This document shows, in pieces, positions 9,229-16,315 of a DNA stretch of 64,000 nt. Source of the DNA: Bradyrhizobium sp. CCGUVB1N3 (GTDB taxonomy: Bacteria; Pseudomonadota; Alphaproteobacteria; Rhizobiales; Xanthobacteraceae); assembly GCF_024199925.1 (NCBI RefSeq), contig NZ_JANADR010000001.1, positions 2,480,001 to 2,544,000 on the forward strand, given 5' to 3'. Made by a program: the position numbers and the translations under genes. Numbering within the stretch: the first letter of the stretch is position 1; every line of letters starts with the position of its first letter. A model generated the notes under the pieces. That model had not been told where the DNA came from, ran no database searches, and worked only from the letters and a program-made list of their open reading frames with translations.

Positions 9229-10122
9229 TCAGGATCGCAGCGTCGGCGCAACCTCGCGCGCGACGTTGACGAGCGCGGCGATCAGCGGCGTCATCGGGTC
9301 GCGCTGCGGGATCACGAGGCCAATGCTGTAGTTGACCTCGGGATCGATGATCGGGATCGAGCGGACGGTATCGGCAAGACCGAGCGTCTCGGCAAGCTTC
9401 GCCGGCATCACGCTCGCCCAGCGCCCGGTCTTCACATGGGTGAACAGCACCAGCAGCGAGTTCGACGTCAACGTCGGCGTCGCCTCGGCATTCACCGAGC
9501 GCAACGCGCGGTCGATGATGCGGCGGTTCTGCATGTCCGGCGTCAGGAGGCAGAGCGGCACCTTGCCGACCTCCGCCCAGGTCACTGTCTCGCGGTCGCC
9601 GAACATCGCATCCGGCGCGGTCAGGAGGCGATAGCTCTCGTTGTAGAGCGGGATGGTGCGCACCTTGCCGATCGGCTCGTTCTCGATATAGGTCAGCCCG
9701 GCATCAACCTCGAGATTTTCGAGAAGCCCCAGCACCTCGGACGACGTGGTCGACTGGATGCGGAAACGCACCTCCGGATGCTTGGCGCGGAATGGCGTCG
9801 TCAGCGAGGCCACCATGCCGAGCGCGGTCGGGATCGCCGCGATGCGGATCTCGCCGGAGAGCTTGTGCTTCAGCCCGTTGATCTCGTCGCGCATGGCGCG
9901 GGCGTCACCGACGATGCGCCGCGCCCAGTCGAGCGCCCGCTCGCCTTCGGGCGTAAAGCCCTGGAAGCGCGAGCCGCGCTGGACCAGCATGACGCCGAGA
10001 ATCTCCTCGAGCTGCTTCAGCCCGGTCGACATCGTCGGCTGGGTGACGCCGCAGGCCTCCGCGGCGCGTCCGAAATGCCGCTCCTTGGCGAGCGCCAGCA
10101 GAAGTTCAAGCTTGTCGAGCAA
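9229..10122 (-). CDS. LysR-family regulator divergent from formate dehydrogenase (FdsR-like)
   Basis: 297 residues with an N-terminal winged helix (LALAKERHFGRAAEACGVTQPTMSTGLKQLEE) and a LysR substrate domain. A TTG start at 10122 is supported by GGGGGAA eight bases upstream. It is transcribed away from fdsG and shares the 227-base intergenic region with it. A LysR regulator called FdsR controls fds operons in Cupriavidus, so by position this one probably senses formate or a related metabolite. The identity of the ligand cannot be read from the sequence. Confidence 0.88.
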   Translation of the reverse strand: MLDKLELLLALAKERHFGRAAEACGVTQPTMSTGLKQLEEILGVMLVQRGSRFQGFTPEGERALDWARRIVGDARAMRDEINGLKHKLSGEIRIAAIPTALGMVASLTTPFRAKHPEVRFRIQSTTSSEVLGLLENLEVDAGLTYIENEPIGKVRTIPLYNESYRLLTAPDAMFGDRETVTWAEVGKVPLCLLTPDMQNRRIIDRALRSVNAEATPTLTSNSLLVLFTHVKTGRWASVMPAKLAETLGLADTVRSIPIIDPEVNYSIGLVIPQRDPMTPLIAALVNVAREVAPTLRS

Positions 10123-10349
10123 CCGCTATTCCCCCGGGATTCTGTCGTGGCATGCAAGCTATCACGGCCAGCTCCCTCCAACACGCGAAAACGGGCCGCG
10201 GCGGGCACAATCATTCGATTTTCGTATCACCCAATTGCAACGACCGATCGATGCGAATTCCCGATCGCAGCATGAGACAGCTTTATTGATTCTTGAACGA
10301 TTCCAAATACTCATGGAGAGGTCGGTCACCCTCTGATTGAGAATGAAGA
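10123..10349. promoter_or_regulatory. Divergent lysR / fds promoter region
   Basis: No gene fits in these 227 bases. The region is notably AT-richer toward fdsG (10210-10345) and contains several A/T-rich inverted half sites, such as ATTCGATTTTCGTAT near 10214 and GATGCGAATTCCCGATCGC near 10253. LysR proteins bind T-N11-A motifs in such divergent regions. I cannot single out one operator. Confidence 0.5.
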
Positions 10350-10826
10350 ATGACGGGGATTCACGAGCCTTGGGACGAAACGCGCGGCGCTGAGATCATC
10401 GCCGAACATGCCGGACAGGAGGGCGCGACGCTGGTTATCCTCCATGCCCTGCAAGAGGCCTTCGGCTATGTCCCGGAAGCCGCCATCCCGATGGTCGCGC
10501 AGGCGCTCAACCTGTCGCGCGCCGAGGTTCATGGCGTGTTTACCTTCTACCACGATTTCCGCCACAAGCCCGCCGGCCGCCACGTCCTCAAACTCTGCCG
10601 CGCGGAAGCCTGCCAGGCAGCTGGCGGCGATGCGCTGGCCGCACGCGCCGAGGCGAAGCTCGGCGTCTGCCTGGGCAACACCACCGCCGATGACCGGGTG
10701 ACGCTGGAGCCGATCTACTGCCTCGGCCTCTGCGCGACTGCCCCGTCCGCAATGCTTGATGGCCGCCTCGTCGGCCGGCTCGATGAGAAGCGCCTCGATG
10801 CGCTGGTTGCGGAGGCACAGCGATGA
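10350..10826 (+). CDS. fdsG: NAD-dependent formate dehydrogenase gamma subunit
   Basis: 158 residues of the NuoE / 24-kDa subunit type. It carries one [2Fe-2S] cluster, with cysteines in LCRAEACQAAGG and YCLGLCATAPSAML. The helical N-terminus (VILHALQEAFGYVPEAAI) is typical. It pairs with FdsB to form the NADH-reducing module. Its stop overlaps the fdsB start by four bases (ATGA), indicating translational coupling at the head of the fds operon. Confidence 0.95.
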   Translation: MTGIHEPWDETRGAEIIAEHAGQEGATLVILHALQEAFGYVPEAAIPMVAQALNLSRAEVHGVFTFYHDFRHKPAGRHVLKLCRAEACQAAGGDALAARAEAKLGVCLGNTTADDRVTLEPIYCLGLCATAPSAMLDGRLVGRLDEKRLDALVAEAQR

Positions 10827-12379
10827 AGATGCGGATATTCGTTCCCCGCGATGCGGCTGCGATTGCCGTCGGCGCCGACGATGTGGCTACAGCGTTCGAG
10901 CAGGCTGCGGAGAAGCGCGGCCAGCCGATCGAGATCGTCAGGACCGGCTCACGCGGACTGTGCTGGCTGGAGCCGATGGTCGAGGTGGCGACCCTCAAGG
11001 GTCGTGTCGCGTACGGACCGGTCAGCCCGGAGGATGTCTCCTCCGTGTTCGATTCCATGGCGAGCAACGGACAGCACCCCCTGAGGCTCGGCGTCGCGGA
11101 CGAGATGCCCTGGCTCAAGCGCCAGACCCGGCTCACCTTCACCCGCTGCGGCGTGATCGATCCGCGCTCGCTCGAGGATTACCGCGCCCATGGCGGTTAC
11201 AAGGGCCTGGAGCGCGCGCTCTCGCTCGGCCCGGATGCAATCCTCAACGAAGTGACCGCGTCCGGACTGCGCGGCCGCGGCGGCGCCGGCTTCCCGACCG
11301 GCATCAAGTGGAAGACGGTCGCGCAAGCCAAGGCGGACCGCAAATTCATCGTCTGCAACGCCGACGAAGGCGACAGCGGCACCTTCGCCGACCGCATGAT
11401 CATGGAGGGCGATCCCTTCCTGGTCATCGAGGGCATGACCATCGCGGCGATCACGGTCGGCGCGACCAAAGGCTACATCTACATCCGCAGCGAATATCCG
11501 CACGCCGTCGAGGCGATGAACGCGGCGATCGCGACGGCCAAGCGCGGCGGCTATCTCGGCGCGAATATCGGCGGGTCTACCCAAAGCTTCGATCTCGAGG
11601 TGCGCGTCGGTGCCGGCGCCTATGTCTGCGGCGAGGAGACCTCGCTGCTGGAGAGCCTCGAAGGCCGTCGGGGCATCGTGCGCGCAAAGCCGCCGCTGCC
11701 GGCCCATCACGGCCTGTTCGGCAAGCCGACGGTCATCAACAACGTGCTGTCGTTCGCAGCCGTCCCCTTCATCCTTGCCGAAGGCGCGAAGGCCTATGCA
11801 GATTTCGGCATGGGCCGCTCGCGCGGCACGATGCCGATCCAGCTCGCCGGCAACATCCGCCATGGCGGACTGTTCGAGACGGCGTTCGGCGTGACGCTCG
11901 GCGAGCTCGTCGATGACATCGGCGGCGGCACGTTTACGGGCCGTCCGGTCCGCGCGGTGCAGGTCGGCGGTCCGCTCGGCGCCTACTTCCCCCGTGCGCT
12001 GTTCGACACGCCGTTCGATTACGAGGCTTTCGCCGCCCGCGACGGCCTGATCGGCCATGGCGGCATCGTCGTGTTCGACGACAGCGTCGACATGCGCAAG
12101 CAGGCGCGCTTCGCAATGGAGTTCTGCGCCATCGAATCCTGCGGCAAGTGCACGCCGTGCCGGATCGGTTCGACCCGCGGCGTCGAGACCATCGAGAAGA
12201 TCATGCGCGGCGAGCGCGTGAGCGAAAACCTCGCGCTCGTCGAGGACCTCTGCAACACCATGAAATTCGGCTCGCTCTGCGCACTCGGCGGCTTCACGCC
12301 CTACCCCGTGCTGAGTGCCCTGAAACATTTCCGGGAAGATTTTGGCCCGGCACCGGCCACCCTTCAGGCCGCGGAATAG
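10823..12379 (+). CDS. fdsB: NAD-dependent formate dehydrogenase beta subunit
   Basis: 518 residues homologous to NuoF. The FMN/NADH site is seen as GLRGRGGAGFPTGIKWK, with CNADEGDSGTFADR and GAGAYVCGEETSLLES; the [4Fe-4S] ligands lie in ESCGKCTPCRIGSTRG with a later LCALGG cysteine. Compared with NuoF it has an extra N-terminal thioredoxin-like region of about 110 residues, as in FdsB proteins. It takes electrons from FdsA through the Fe-S chain and reduces NAD+. It lies 10 bases upstream of fdsA. Confidence 0.96.
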   Translation: MKMRIFVPRDAAAIAVGADDVATAFEQAAEKRGQPIEIVRTGSRGLCWLEPMVEVATLKGRVAYGPVSPEDVSSVFDSMASNGQHPLRLGVADEMPWLKRQTRLTFTRCGVIDPRSLEDYRAHGGYKGLERALSLGPDAILNEVTASGLRGRGGAGFPTGIKWKTVAQAKADRKFIVCNADEGDSGTFADRMIMEGDPFLVIEGMTIAAITVGATKGYIYIRSEYPHAVEAMNAAIATAKRGGYLGANIGGSTQSFDLEVRVGAGAYVCGEETSLLESLEGRRGIVRAKPPLPAHHGLFGKPTVINNVLSFAAVPFILAEGAKAYADFGMGRSRGTMPIQLAGNIRHGGLFETAFGVTLGELVDDIGGGTFTGRPVRAVQVGGPLGAYFPRALFDTPFDYEAFAARDGLIGHGGIVVFDDSVDMRKQARFAMEFCAIESCGKCTPCRIGSTRGVETIEKIMRGERVSENLALVEDLCNTMKFGSLCALGGFTPYPVLSALKHFREDFGPAPATLQAAE

Positions 12380-12389
12380 GAGAACAACG

Positions 12390-15263
12390 ATGTCTCTGAT
12401 CGAAGAAATCGACTTCGGCACGCCGCGCTCGAAATCGGAAACGATGGTCACGCTGACCATCGACGGCAATGAGGTCACGGTGCCCGAGGGCACCTCGATC
12501 ATGCGTGCCGCGATGGACGCCGGCCACCAGATCCCAAAACTCTGCGCGACCGACATGGTCGATGCATTCGGCTCGTGCCGACTTTGCGTCGTCGAGATCG
12601 AGGGCCGCGCCGGCACGCCGGCCTCCTGCACCACGCCGGTGATGAACGGCCTCGTCGTGCACACCCAGACCGAGCGACTGAAGAAGCTGCGCAAGGGCGT
12701 GATGGAGCTCTACATCTCCGACCATCCGCTCGACTGCCTCACCTGCGGCGCGAACGGCGATTGCGAATTGCAGGACATGGCCGGTGCCGTCGGCCTGCGC
12801 GAGGTGCGCTACGGCTATGAGGGCGAGAACCACGTCTTCGCCAAGTCCAACGGCGAGGTCAACGCCGCCTGGATGCCGAAGGACGAGTCCAATCCCTACT
12901 TCACCTACGATCCCTCCAAGTGCATCGTCTGCTCGCGCTGCGTCCGCGCCTGCGAGGAGGTGCAAGGCACCTTCGCGCTGACGATCTCGGGCCGCGGCTT
13001 CGACAGCCGCGTTTCACCGGGCATGAGCGAGAGCTTCCTCGGCTCCGAATGCGTCTCCTGTGGCGCCTGCGTGCAAGCCTGTCCGACCGCGACGCTGACG
13101 GAAAAGTCGGTGATCGAGATCGGCCAGCCCGAGCACTCCGTCGTCACCACCTGCGCCTATTGCGGCGTCGGCTGCGCCTTCAAGGCCGAGATGCGCGGCG
13201 AGGAAGTCGTGCGCATGGTGCCGTGGAAGGACGGCAAGGCCAATCGCGGCCATTCCTGCGTCAAAGGCCGCTTCGCCTGGGGCTACACCAACCACAAGGA
13301 ACGCATCCTCAAGCCGATGATCCGCGACCGGATCGAGGATCCCTGGCGCGAAGTGTCGTGGGATGAAGCGTTCTCCTTCGCCGCAGCGAAGATGCGCGGC
13401 ATCCAGGCGAAATACGGCCGCGACGCCATCGGCGGCATCACCTCGTCCCGCTGCACCAATGAAGAGACCTATCTGGTGCAGAAGCTGATCCGCGCCGGTT
13501 TCGGCAACAACAATGTCGACACCTGCGCCCGCGTCTGCCATTCGCCGACCGGCTATGGCCTCGCCACCACCTTCGGCACCTCCGCCGGCACGCAGGATTT
13601 CGACTCCGTCGAGGATACCGACGTCGCCGTCGTCATCGGCGCCAATCCGGCCTCCGCCCACCCCGTGTTCGCTTCGCGCCTGAAGAAGCGGCTGCGGCAG
13701 GGCGCCAAGCTGATCGTGATCGATCCACGCCGCACCGAGATGGTGGAATCGCCTCACGTGAAGGCGCTGCATCTGCCGCTGATGCCCGGCACCAACGTCG
13801 CGGTCATGACGGCGCTGGCGCATGTCATCGTTACCGAGGGGCTCGTCAACGAGGCCTTCGTGCGCGAGCGCTGCGACTGGAGCGAGTTCGAGGAATGGGC
13901 GGCGTTCGTCGCGCAGCCGAACAACAGCCCGGAAGCCACCGCGATCCTGACCGGCGTCGATCCCAAGGCGCTGCGCGAAGCCGCGCGCACTTACGCCACC
14001 GGCGGCAACGGCGCGATCTATTACGGGCTCGGCGTTACCGAGCACAGCCAGGGCTCGACCACGGTGATCGCGATCGCCAACCTCGCGATGGCGACCGGCA
14101 ATATCGGCCGCCCCGGCGTCGGCGTGAACCCGCTGCGCGGCCAGAACAACGTGCAGGGCTCCTGCGACATGGGCTCGTTCCCGCATGAATTGCCGGGCTA
14201 TCGCCACATCTCAGGCGATGCCGTGCGCGACCAGTTCGAGGCGATGTGGAACGTCAAGCTCAATCCCGAGCCGGGCCTGCGCATTCCCAATATGTTCGAT
14301 GCTGCGGTCGAAGGCACGTTCATGGGGATCTACGTGCAGGGCGAGGACATCCTGCAATCCGATCCGAACACGTCGCACGTAGTGGCGGCGCTCTCGGCCA
14401 TGGAATGCGTCATCGTCCACGACCTCTTCCTCAACGAGACCGCCAACTACGCCCATGTCTTCCTGCCCGGCTCGAGCTTCCTCGAGAAGGACGGCACCTT
14501 CACCAACGCCGAGCGCCGCATCCAGCGCGTGCGCAAGGTGATGACGCCGAAGAACGGCCTTGCGGATTGGGAGGTCACCATCGGGCTGGCGAAGGCGATG
14601 GGCTTCGAGATGAACTACAAACACCCCTCCGAGATCATGGACGAGATCGCAGAGCTGACGCCGACCTTTGCCGGCGTCTCCTACGCCAGGCTCGACGAAC
14701 TCGGCTCGGTGCAGTGGCCCTGCAACGAGAAGGCGCCCGAGGGCACGCCGGTGATGCATATCGACGGCTTCGTCCGCGGCAAGGGCAAGTTTGTCGTCAC
14801 CGAATATGTCGCGACCGACGAGCGCACCGGCCCGCGCTATCCGCTGCTGCTGACCACCGGCCGCATCCTCAGCCAGTACAATGTCGGCGCGCAGACCCGC
14901 CGCACCGACAACGTGGTCTGGCACGCTGAAGACCGGCTCGAAATCCATCCGCACGACGCCGAGCAGCGCGGCGTGCGCGACGGCGACTGGGTGCGGCTGA
15001 AGAGCCGCGCCGGTGAAACCACGCTGCGCGCGGAGATCACCGACCGCGTCGCGCCGGGCGTGGTCTACACCACCTTCCACCATCCGGACACGCAGGCCAA
15101 CGTCATCACGACCGACTATTCGGACTGGGCCACCAACTGTCCGGAGTACAAGGTCACGGCGGTGCAGATCTCGCCGTCCAACGGACCGTCCGACTGGCAG
15201 AAGGCCTATGACGCGCAGGCGCGGCATTCGCGTCGCATCGCGCCGGCCGAGGCTGCGGAGTAG
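12390..15263 (+). CDS. fdsA: NAD-dependent formate dehydrogenase alpha (molybdenum) subunit
   Basis: 957 residues. ATG 12390 follows AGGAGAAC. The N-terminus is a NuoG-like [2Fe-2S] domain (FGSCRLCVVEIEG), then a His-Cys3 site (HPLDCLTCGANGDCELQ), two [4Fe-4S] clusters (CIVCSRCVRAC; CVSCGACVQACP), and the formate dehydrogenase core with its own [4Fe-4S] (CAYCGVGC) and bis-MGD domains. The molybdenum ligand is Cys383 in CARVCHSPTG, where some homologues carry selenocysteine; there is no in-frame TGA. It oxidises formate to CO2 in the cytoplasm. Confidence 0.97.
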   Translation: MSLIEEIDFGTPRSKSETMVTLTIDGNEVTVPEGTSIMRAAMDAGHQIPKLCATDMVDAFGSCRLCVVEIEGRAGTPASCTTPVMNGLVVHTQTERLKKLRKGVMELYISDHPLDCLTCGANGDCELQDMAGAVGLREVRYGYEGENHVFAKSNGEVNAAWMPKDESNPYFTYDPSKCIVCSRCVRACEEVQGTFALTISGRGFDSRVSPGMSESFLGSECVSCGACVQACPTATLTEKSVIEIGQPEHSVVTTCAYCGVGCAFKAEMRGEEVVRMVPWKDGKANRGHSCVKGRFAWGYTNHKERILKPMIRDRIEDPWREVSWDEAFSFAAAKMRGIQAKYGRDAIGGITSSRCTNEETYLVQKLIRAGFGNNNVDTCARVCHSPTGYGLATTFGTSAGTQDFDSVEDTDVAVVIGANPASAHPVFASRLKKRLRQGAKLIVIDPRRTEMVESPHVKALHLPLMPGTNVAVMTALAHVIVTEGLVNEAFVRERCDWSEFEEWAAFVAQPNNSPEATAILTGVDPKALREAARTYATGGNGAIYYGLGVTEHSQGSTTVIAIANLAMATGNIGRPGVGVNPLRGQNNVQGSCDMGSFPHELPGYRHISGDAVRDQFEAMWNVKLNPEPGLRIPNMFDAAVEGTFMGIYVQGEDILQSDPNTSHVVAALSAMECVIVHDLFLNETANYAHVFLPGSSFLEKDGTFTNAERRIQRVRKVMTPKNGLADWEVTIGLAKAMGFEMNYKHPSEIMDEIAELTPTFAGVSYARLDELGSVQWPCNEKAPEGTPVMHIDGFVRGKGKFVVTEYVATDERTGPRYPLLLTTGRILSQYNVGAQTRRTDNVVWHAEDRLEIHPHDAEQRGVRDGDWVRLKSRAGETTLRAEITDRVAPGVVYTTFHHPDTQANVITTDYSDWATNCPEYKVTAVQISPSNGPSDWQKAYDAQARHSRRIAPAEAAE

Positions 15264-15267
15264 GCCC

Positions 15268-16092
15268 ATGCACGTGGCGGTCCAGGCGATCGATCGTGAG
15301 AGCTGGCGCGACGGAGCGGCCTCCGGCGGGACACGGCACGTCCCGGAGGAGACGCCGATCGCGCTGACCTACAATGGCGGCACCTATGCCGTCATGATGG
15401 GAACGCCGCAAAATCTCGAAGACTTCGCCGTCGGCTTCAGCCTGAGCGAAGGCATCGTGAAATCCGCCGACGACATCCAGTCGCTCGATGTCGTTCGCCT
15501 CGATGACGGAATCGAGCTCCGGATGTGGCTGGCCTCGGAGGATGCCGGACGCACGAGCGAGCGGCGCCGCCACATCGCTGGGCCCACAGGCTGCGGCATC
15601 TGCGGCATCGAGTCGATTGCGGAAGCCGTGCGTCCTGCGGCGGTCGTGCCACAGGGGCAAACCTTCACGCCGGAGCAGATCGTGACGGCGATGCAGGGCA
15701 TTGCTCCCCTGCAAGCGATCAACATGCAGACCCGCGCCGTGCATGCCGCCGCGTTCTGGTCCCCTGCCCGCGGCATCGTCGCGCTGCGCGAGGATGTCGG
15801 CCGCCATAACGCGCTCGACAAGCTCGCCGGCGCGCTGGCCCGCAGCCGCACGGATGCGAGCGGCGGCATGGTGCTGCTGACCAGCCGCGTTTCGGTGGAG
15901 ATGGTGCAAAAGACGGCCGCGATCGGCGCACCGGTGATGGTCGCGGTCTCCGCGCCCACCGCGCTTGCCGTGCGCACCGCGGAAGCCGCCGGCATCACGC
16001 TGGTTGCCATCGCCCGGCAGGACGGGTTCGAAGTGTTCACGCATGGCGGCCGCGTGGCCTGCCGTGCCACGGAGGTTGCCGATGTCGCCTGA
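15268..16092 (+). CDS. fdhD: Formate dehydrogenase accessory sulfurtransferase
   Basis: 274 residues. FdhD transfers sulfur from a cysteine desulfurase to the bis-MGD molybdenum cofactor, without which formate dehydrogenase is inactive. The catalytic pair is visible as GCGICGIES (C109, C112), and the family motifs AVGFSLSEGI and REDVGRHNALDKLAG are present. ATG 15268 lies four bases after the fdsA stop, and the 3' end overlaps fdsD by 11 bases, so it is in the same transcript. Confidence 0.95.
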   Translation: MHVAVQAIDRESWRDGAASGGTRHVPEETPIALTYNGGTYAVMMGTPQNLEDFAVGFSLSEGIVKSADDIQSLDVVRLDDGIELRMWLASEDAGRTSERRRHIAGPTGCGICGIESIAEAVRPAAVVPQGQTFTPEQIVTAMQGIAPLQAINMQTRAVHAAAFWSPARGIVALREDVGRHNALDKLAGALARSRTDASGGMVLLTSRVSVEMVQKTAAIGAPVMVAVSAPTALAVRTAEAAGITLVAIARQDGFEVFTHGGRVACRATEVADVA

Positions 16093-16315
16093 CCGCTTGA
16101 TCTACATGGCCAACCAGATCGGCAAGTTCTTCCAGAGCCAGGGGCACGACAAGGCCGTGCCGGGGATCGCCGAGCACATCAAGAAGTTCTGGGATCCCCG
16201 GATGAAGCGCGCGATCTTCGCGCATCTCGACGCCGGCGGCGCCGGGCTGGAGCCTGATGTTCGCGAGGCCATCGCATCGCTAAAAGAGGCTACTGCCCTT
16301 CCAACAGCGCCCTGA
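16082..16315 (+). CDS. fdsD: Formate dehydrogenase delta subunit
   Basis: 77 residues starting at ATG 16082 inside the end of fdhD. The sequence LIYMANQIGKFFQSQG followed by IAEHIKKFWDPRMK is the signature of the small FdsD protein, which is needed with FdhD for assembly or stability of the formate dehydrogenase. Its last 26 bases overlap the end of glnE on the opposite strand, so the fds and glnE transcripts collide. Confidence 0.93.
   Translation: MSPDRLIYMANQIGKFFQSQGHDKAVPGIAEHIKKFWDPRMKRAIFAHLDAGGAGLEPDVREAIASLKEATALPTAP

Noticed and set aside
6858..9269. Open frame of about 800 codons overlapping the sensor kinase in another frame
   Set aside because: It is rich in Arg, Pro and His with no domain, an artefact of GC-rich codon positions; the kinase frame has clear PAS, HisKA and HATPase motifs.
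13014..14207. Antisense frame inside fdsA
   Set aside because: No start signal, no domain; fdsA has full cluster motifs on the other strand.
12390..15263. Selenocysteine in FdsA
   Set aside because: The molybdenum ligand position is encoded by TGC (C383), with no in-frame TGA.
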